Below are positions 14,221 to 18,296 of a DNA stretch of 18,296 bases, piece after piece (the stretch's first letter is position 1; every line of letters begins with the position of its first letter). The position numbers and the translations under genes were made by a program. The notes under the pieces were generated by a model that ran no database searches, was not told the DNA's origin, and was given only the letters and a program-made list of their open reading frames with translations. Origin of the DNA: an uncultured Eubacterium sp. (GTDB lineage: Bacteria > Bacillota > Clostridia > Oscillospirales > Acutalibacteraceae). The stretch is from positions 1-18,296 of the forward strand of contig CAJTMQ010000009.1 of assembly GCA_910577215.1 (NCBI GenBank), given 5' to 3'.

Positions 14221-15381
14221 ATGAATAGTTTTATCTATTCATATCCTACAACGCAGTATTTCGGAAAGGGTGCTGCGAAAAAGGCATTTGATGCAGAACT
14301 TTCCAAGTACGGCAGAAAAGTGATGCTTGCCTACGGCGGAGGTTCAATTAAGAAGACCGCAATTTATAATGAAATTGTTAATCTGCTGAAGTGTGCCGGC
14401 AAAGAAATAATTGTGTTTTCCGGAATTATGCCTAATCCTACCTATGTAAAGGTGCAGGAGGGTGCAAGGCTTGTCAAAGAAAACAACGTGAATTTTATTC
14501 TTGCAGTCGGCGGTGGCTCGGTTATTGACTGCTGTAAAATTATTTCCTCTCAGGCTTGTACTGAAGAGGATATATGGGAAATGGAATTTTCAAAAGGAAG
14601 GCTTCCTGTATCGCAAATTCCAATGGGTGCCGTTGTCACTGCATCAGGCACAGGTGCAGAGCAAAATGCAGGTGCAGTTATAACTAATGAAGAAAAAAAT
14701 ATTAAAACAGGTGTTTTTGGTGCACATTATGACTTTGCAGTGCTTGATCCTGAATATACATTGTCACTGTCGATGAAACAGGTTGTTTCAGGTGCATTTG
14801 ACACGCTTTCTCATTGTATGGAAACTTATTTCGGCACAGGAGGTGAATATAATCTATCAGATGATATAAATGAAGCGGTAATGAAAAATACAATCAGAAA
14901 TATCCGTGCAGTTATGTCAGATTATAATGACATAACTGCAAGAGGTGAGCTTATGTGGGCATCTGCAATGGGTGAAAACGGAATATTGAAAATAGGTAAG
15001 ATAACAGATTTTCAGGCTCATCAGATTGAGCATCAGTTAGGTGCGTATACAAACTGCAATCACGGTCAGGGGCTGGCTGTTATTCAGCCCGTTTTATACC
15101 GTCATATTTATGAATGCAACATTAAAAAGTTTGCTCGGTTTGCTGTAAATGTCTGGGGTATTGAAAAGGAAAGTAAGTCTGACAGTGAGCTTGCTTCTGC
15201 AGGAATCCGTGCTCTTGAGGATTTTATCAAAGAGATAGGACTGCCAACCTCTTTTTCAGAAATGAATATAGATAAAAATACTGATTTAAAAACAATTGCA
15301 GATTCAACCAACATAACGGAAGGCTGCTGTAAAAAATTGACACACGAAGAAATTTTAGAAATACTTAAGGAATGTTTATAA
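14221..15381 (+). CDS. Iron-containing alcohol dehydrogenase (YugJ/BdhA/YqhD-like)
   Basis: 386 aa, a standard length. The start ATG at 14221 has AAGGGGG 8 nt upstream; the reading from 14164 starts inside the promoter. VGGGSVIDCCK binds the nucleotide, and the metal ligands are Asp194, His198 (GAFDTLSH), His267 (AHQIEH) and His281 (CNHGQGL), with 14 residues between the last two. YqhD-like enzymes of this class prefer NADPH and reduce many aldehydes. Thus it could act as a detoxifying aldehyde reductase. It is the first gene of a five-gene run under the MerR-type promoter and is clearly different from the dehydrogenase at 10799. Confidence 0.95.
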   Translation: MNSFIYSYPTTQYFGKGAAKKAFDAELSKYGRKVMLAYGGGSIKKTAIYNEIVNLLKCAGKEIIVFSGIMPNPTYVKVQEGARLVKENNVNFILAVGGGSVIDCCKIISSQACTEEDIWEMEFSKGRLPVSQIPMGAVVTASGTGAEQNAGAVITNEEKNIKTGVFGAHYDFAVLDPEYTLSLSMKQVVSGAFDTLSHCMETYFGTGGEYNLSDDINEAVMKNTIRNIRAVMSDYNDITARGELMWASAMGENGILKIGKITDFQAHQIEHQLGAYTNCNHGQGLAVIQPVLYRHIYECNIKKFARFAVNVWGIEKESKSDSELASAGIRALEDFIKEIGLPTSFSEMNIDKNTDLKTIADSTNITEGCCKKLTHEEILEILKECL

Positions 15382-15404
15382 TTTAATTTTACGAGGAGTT
15401 TATT

Positions 15405-16043
15405 ATGAAAAAAATTACATCATTATTATTAGTTATAATTTTAATATTTGCTTTTGCTGCCTGCAGCAATAATGCTAAGAATGAAAATGAAACGCTGCTG
15501 TCAGTAACGGAAAATCAGTCTGTATCAACCGAACCTACAAGCGAAAATATATCTTCCGCAGGCAAAACGCTGGTGGTATATTTCTCTGCAAGCGGTAATA
15601 CAGAAAATGCTGCAAATTATATTGCTAAGGCAACAAATGGCGATGTTTTTGAAATTGCGCCTAAGAATGCATATACAGATGATGATTTGAACTGGAGGGA
15701 TGAAAGCAGCCGTGTTAATTATGAGCACGAAAACGAAAGTGCAAGAGATATTGAACTGGTTTCAGCAACTGTAAGCAATTGGGATTCATATGATACTGTT
15801 TTTATCGGTTATCCTATCTGGTGGGGCATTGCCGCATGGCCTGTGGATAGTTTTGTTAAAGCAAATGATTTTACAGGCAAAACAGTTGTTCCGTTTTGTA
15901 CCTCAACAAGCTCAGGCTTAGGGGACAGCGGAAAATTGCTTGCAGCTATGGCAGGCAAAGGAAATTGGCTTGAAGGTGAAAGATTTTCATCAAATGTATC
16001 AGAAGATACCGTTACAGCCTGGATTAATGAACTTGGACTTTAA
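15405..16043 (+). CDS. Surface lipoprotein with flavodoxin domain
   Basis: 212 aa. Residues 1-20 are a lipoprotein signal: KK, a long hydrophobic core, then FAAC with lipidation Cys20. A Ser/Thr/Asn/Glu-rich linker to about residue 53 leads into a flavodoxin fold. Its FMN phosphate loop is FSASGNTE, and the second isoalloxazine-side motif is GYPIWWG (family pattern for Flavodoxin_4-type proteins). The last part, CTSTSSGLGDSG, supports the third FMN loop. It should sit on the outer face of the membrane and carry electrons through FMN. AGGAG lies 6 nt before the ATG, 23 nt after the previous gene. The electron donor and acceptor are unknown; it may accept from a membrane reductase or act on extracellular quinones or flavins. 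Confidence 0.92.
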   Translation: MKKITSLLLVIILIFAFAACSNNAKNENETLLSVTENQSVSTEPTSENISSAGKTLVVYFSASGNTENAANYIAKATNGDVFEIAPKNAYTDDDLNWRDESSRVNYEHENESARDIELVSATVSNWDSYDTVFIGYPIWWGIAAWPVDSFVKANDFTGKTVVPFCTSTSSGLGDSGKLLAAMAGKGNWLEGERFSSNVSEDTVTAWINELGL

Positions 16044-16067
16044 AGTTCAATATTATAAGGAGATTTT

Positions 16068-16922
16068 ATGATGAATTATGTAACCTTGAATAACCGAGTA
16101 AAAATGCCGCTTGAGGGCTTTGGTGTGTTTCAGATTCCCGATGCAAATGTGTGTGAAAATGCAGTGCTTGATGCAATCAGAAGCGGTTACCGTCTTATAG
16201 ATACTGCTGCCGCTTATATGAATGAAGAGGCGGTGGGTAAGGCTATTGCAAAAAGTGGTGTTGCACGTGAAGAGCTGTTTATTGTAACAAAGCTTTGGGT
16301 GCAGGATGCAGGGTATGAACAGGCAAAAAAGGCATTTTATGCTTCACTTGAAAAACTTGGGCTTGATTACCTTGACCTTTATTTGATACATCAGCCGATG
16401 GGTGATTACTATGGCGCATGGAGAGCCATGGAAGAACTTTATAAAGAAGGTAAAATCAGGGCAATCGGTGTATGTAACTTTTATCCTGCCGCTCTTACAG
16501 ATTTCTGCGAAACAGTGGATATTGTGCCGGCAATCAATCAGATTGAACTGCACCCGTTTTTCACTCAGGAAAAGGCGATTGAAAATATGAAGGAATACGG
16601 TGTTACTTCAATGGCTTGGGGACCTCTTGCAGAGGGAAAATACGGTATTTTTACAAACGAAGTACTTACTTCAATAGGCAGTAAATACGGCAAAACACCT
16701 GCACAGGTTGCACTTAAGTGGAATGTTCAGAGGGGTGCTGTGATTATTCCTAAGTCAACCCATATTGAAAGAATGGAGCAGAATATTGATATATGGGATT
16801 TTGAATTAACAGATGATGAAATGAATGAAATTTCAAAGTTGGATTTAGGCAGGAGTGAGATTGTAGATCATTCCGACCCTGCTTTTGTAAAAATGCTGCA
16901 CGCACTGAAAATTCATAAATAA
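16068..16922 (+). CDS. Aldo/keto reductase
   Basis: 284 aa in a TIM-barrel AKR frame, close to the family length of about 275-285. The catalytic tetrad is complete: Asp45 and Tyr50 (IDTAAAYMNE), Lys75 (VTKLW) and His108 (LIHQP). The NADP-binding end is IIPKST followed by R, as in classical AKRs. GVCNFYP and NQIELHP are further family marks. It reduces carbonyls to alcohols in the cytoplasm, usually with NADPH. AAGGAG lies 5 nt before the first of two tandem ATGs; the second (16071) is equally plausible. It is 24 nt after the lipoprotein gene in the MerR-controlled operon, consistent with an aldehyde-reduction role; a defined metabolic substrate is not visible. Confidence 0.96.
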   Translation: MMNYVTLNNRVKMPLEGFGVFQIPDANVCENAVLDAIRSGYRLIDTAAAYMNEEAVGKAIAKSGVAREELFIVTKLWVQDAGYEQAKKAFYASLEKLGLDYLDLYLIHQPMGDYYGAWRAMEELYKEGKIRAIGVCNFYPAALTDFCETVDIVPAINQIELHPFFTQEKAIENMKEYGVTSMAWGPLAEGKYGIFTNEVLTSIGSKYGKTPAQVALKWNVQRGAVIIPKSTHIERMEQNIDIWDFELTDDEMNEISKLDLGRSEIVDHSDPAFVKMLHALKIHK

Positions 16923-16938
16923 AAGGGAGCGAATAATT

Positions 16939-17481
16939 GTGAGTAAAAAGGTTTTAATTATATCGGGCAGTCCGCGAAAGGGAGGTAATTCCGATATTTT
17001 ATGTGATGAATTTATGCGAGGTGCAACAGAAAGCGGAAATGATGTTGACAAAATCTTTTTAAGAGATAAAAAGGTTGCACCCTGCAATGCCTGCTATTTT
17101 TGCCGTGATAACGGAAAAGGGCAGTGTGCAATCAAGGATGATATGAGCAATATTTTAGATAAAATGCAGTTGGCAGATACAATTGTTATGGCAAGCCCTG
17201 TATATTTTTACTCAATTGATGCCCAGATGAAAGCGCTTATTGACCGCTGTGTAGCAAGGTGGAGGGAGATGCCAAATAAAGAGTTTTATTATATAATGAC
17301 TGCTGCCGAAGCAAGCAGCACGGTAATGGACTGCACACTTGAATGCTTCCGCGGTTTGGCAGCTTGCCTTGATTACTCTAAGGAAATGGGTGTAATTTAC
17401 GGCAAAGGTGTTTATGATAAGGGTGAAATCACCTCTACCCCTGCAATGGCAGAGGCATATAATATGGGAAAATTGGTTTGA
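16939..17481 (+). CDS. NAD(P)H-dependent FMN reductase with a compact Cys motif, iron-sulfur-flavoprotein-like
   Basis: 180 aa from a GTG at 16939, with GGGAG upstream. The N-terminus VLIISGSPRKGGNS is the FMN phosphate loop of the NADPH-dependent FMN reductase/flavodoxin-fold family, and ASPVYFYS is the second FMN-side motif. The segment C49-x2-C52-x2-C55-x7-C63 matches the compact Cys motif of archaeal and clostridial iron-sulfur flavoproteins (Isf), which hold one [4Fe-4S] near FMN. So a cluster here is likely but inferred. The C-terminal region is a short helix-turn with no other marker. It can shuttle electrons between ferredoxin, NAD(P)H and flavin. It is 16 nt downstream of the AKR. 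Confidence 0.9.
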   Translation: MSKKVLIISGSPRKGGNSDILCDEFMRGATESGNDVDKIFLRDKKVAPCNACYFCRDNGKGQCAIKDDMSNILDKMQLADTIVMASPVYFYSIDAQMKALIDRCVARWREMPNKEFYYIMTAAEASSTVMDCTLECFRGLAACLDYSKEMGVIYGKGVYDKGEITSTPAMAEAYNMGKLV

Positions 17482-17507
17482 TTAATAAGTTTTGGAGAAA
17501 ATAAAAT

Positions 17508-18278
17508 ATGGTTTTTTATTTTACAGCAACAGGCAACAGCCTATATGTGGCAAAAAAATTCGACGAAAATCCGATGAGCATACCTCAGATGCTTAAAAAT
17601 AACACTTACGATTTTTGTGATGAAAGAATAGGTATTGTATTTCCGATTTATGCAGGGCGTGCACCTAAAATTGTTCTTGATTTTCTTAGAAAATCTGTAT
17701 TCAAAACAAATTATTTATATTTCATAGGAACATATGGCAACAATGATTCCGCTATATGCAAAACATTGCCTGAAGAATGTAAAAAGCTGAATATAAAAGC
17801 AGACTACATAAATACGGTTTCTATGGTGGATAACTATTTGCCTGTTTTTGATATGGAGCAGGAAAAGCAAGCCGATAAGGGAACGGATAAAAAACTTGAA
17901 GAAATTATAGCTGATATTTCTGTTGAGAAAAGGAGCATTCCAAAAGCAACTTCGCAGGGAATAAGACTTGCCAAACAGGTTTGGGCCATGGAAAAGCTTC
18001 ATATTATGAGCAATGACGGAAGTCAATTGAAAATTAAAGCAGATTTATGTATTGGCTGCGGAATTTGTAAAAAAGTCTGCCCTGTTAATAACATAATAAT
18101 CAGCAGCGGCAAATCTAAACGTAAATATTCAAAATGTGAATACTGCCTTGCCTGTGCTCATAGCTGTCCGAAAAAAGCAATCACGATAAAACGCGGAGAA
18201 AAAAATCCAAATGCAAGATACAGAAATGAAAATATTACTCTGCACGAAATAGTGGAAGCAAATAATCAAGAGAAGTAA
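17508..18278 (+). CDS. EFR1-family flavodoxin/ferredoxin fusion
   Basis: 256 aa with the start ATG at 17508, preceded by GGAG 10 nt away. Residues 1-120 are a short flavodoxin-like fold: FYFTATGNSLYVAKK is the FMN loop and FPIYAGRAP is a second FMN-side segment. Two [4Fe-4S] sites follow in a ferredoxin domain: Cys181-x2-Cys184-x2-Cys187-x3-Cys191 and Cys210-x2-Cys213-x2-Cys216-x3-Cys220. This arrangement defines EFR1-family ferrodoxins of anaerobes. The protein would carry low-potential electrons in the cytoplasm. It is the last visible gene of the redox operon; the next 18 bases to the window end show no terminator. Confidence 0.93.
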   Translation: MVFYFTATGNSLYVAKKFDENPMSIPQMLKNNTYDFCDERIGIVFPIYAGRAPKIVLDFLRKSVFKTNYLYFIGTYGNNDSAICKTLPEECKKLNIKADYINTVSMVDNYLPVFDMEQEKQADKGTDKKLEEIIADISVEKRSIPKATSQGIRLAKQVWAMEKLHIMSNDGSQLKIKADLCIGCGICKKVCPVNNIIISSGKSKRKYSKCEYCLACAHSCPKKAITIKRGEKNPNARYRNENITLHEIVEANNQEK

Positions 18279-18296
18279 TATGTAATCTATAAAATT

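Overview
The window is about 18.3 kb of low-GC DNA, most likely from an anaerobic, gut-type clostridium (Bacillota; Ruminococcaceae/Oscillospiraceae-like). This is an inference. It rests on a T-box leader in front of pheST, an IreB-family gene, strong Shine-Dalgarno sites with occasional TTG/GTG starts, AT-rich sigma-A-like promoters, an EFR1-type ferredoxin and a GPH sugar symporter. No rRNA, tRNA, CRISPR array, transposase or phage gene was seen.

Layout. (1) 1-2633, + strand: the 3' part of tcdA (ThiF/MoeB-like tRNA t6A dehydratase), a cytoplasmic GH28-like glycosidase, and a low-molecular-weight protein tyrosine phosphatase whose start overlaps the glycosidase stop. (2) 2663-4056, + strand: a nucleotidyltransferase, a MazG-like gene broken by one TAA codon at a conserved catalytic glutamate, and a small membrane protein. 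A 9-bp palindrome and a strong bidirectional terminator follow. (3) 4279-8685, - strand: a Phe-specific T-box controls pheS-pheT. Downstream, from its own promoter, come ireB and an unrecognised 97-aa gene, both with TTG starts. (4) 8742-10654, - strand: a small two-helix membrane protein with a very good promoter, and a sialidase without a signal peptide. (5) 10799-13599, + strand, divergent from the sialidase: an iron-type alcohol dehydrogenase and a GPH:cation symporter, with a perfect intrinsic terminator between them. (6) 13705-18278: an AdhR/NmlR-like MerR regulator faces away from a five-gene redox operon: iron-type alcohol dehydrogenase, surface lipoprotein flavodoxin, aldo/keto reductase, iron-sulfur-flavoprotein-like reductase, and EFR1 flavodoxin/ferredoxin.

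How it fits together. Regions 1, 4 and 5 look like glycan use (pectin-like chains, sialosides, a sugar symporter), but substrates cannot be fixed from sequence. Region 6 is the most coherent unit. The promoter has the long 19-bp spacer typical of MerR-activated promoters, filled by a perfect 6-3-6 dyad. The regulator has a Cys at the position I align with the sensing Cys of AdhR. All five downstream genes encode carbonyl reductases or flavin/Fe-S electron carriers. I read this as an aldehyde/electrophile-inducible reduction module with an unusual surface-anchored flavodoxin. The most striking single lesion is the stop codon in the MazG-like gene.
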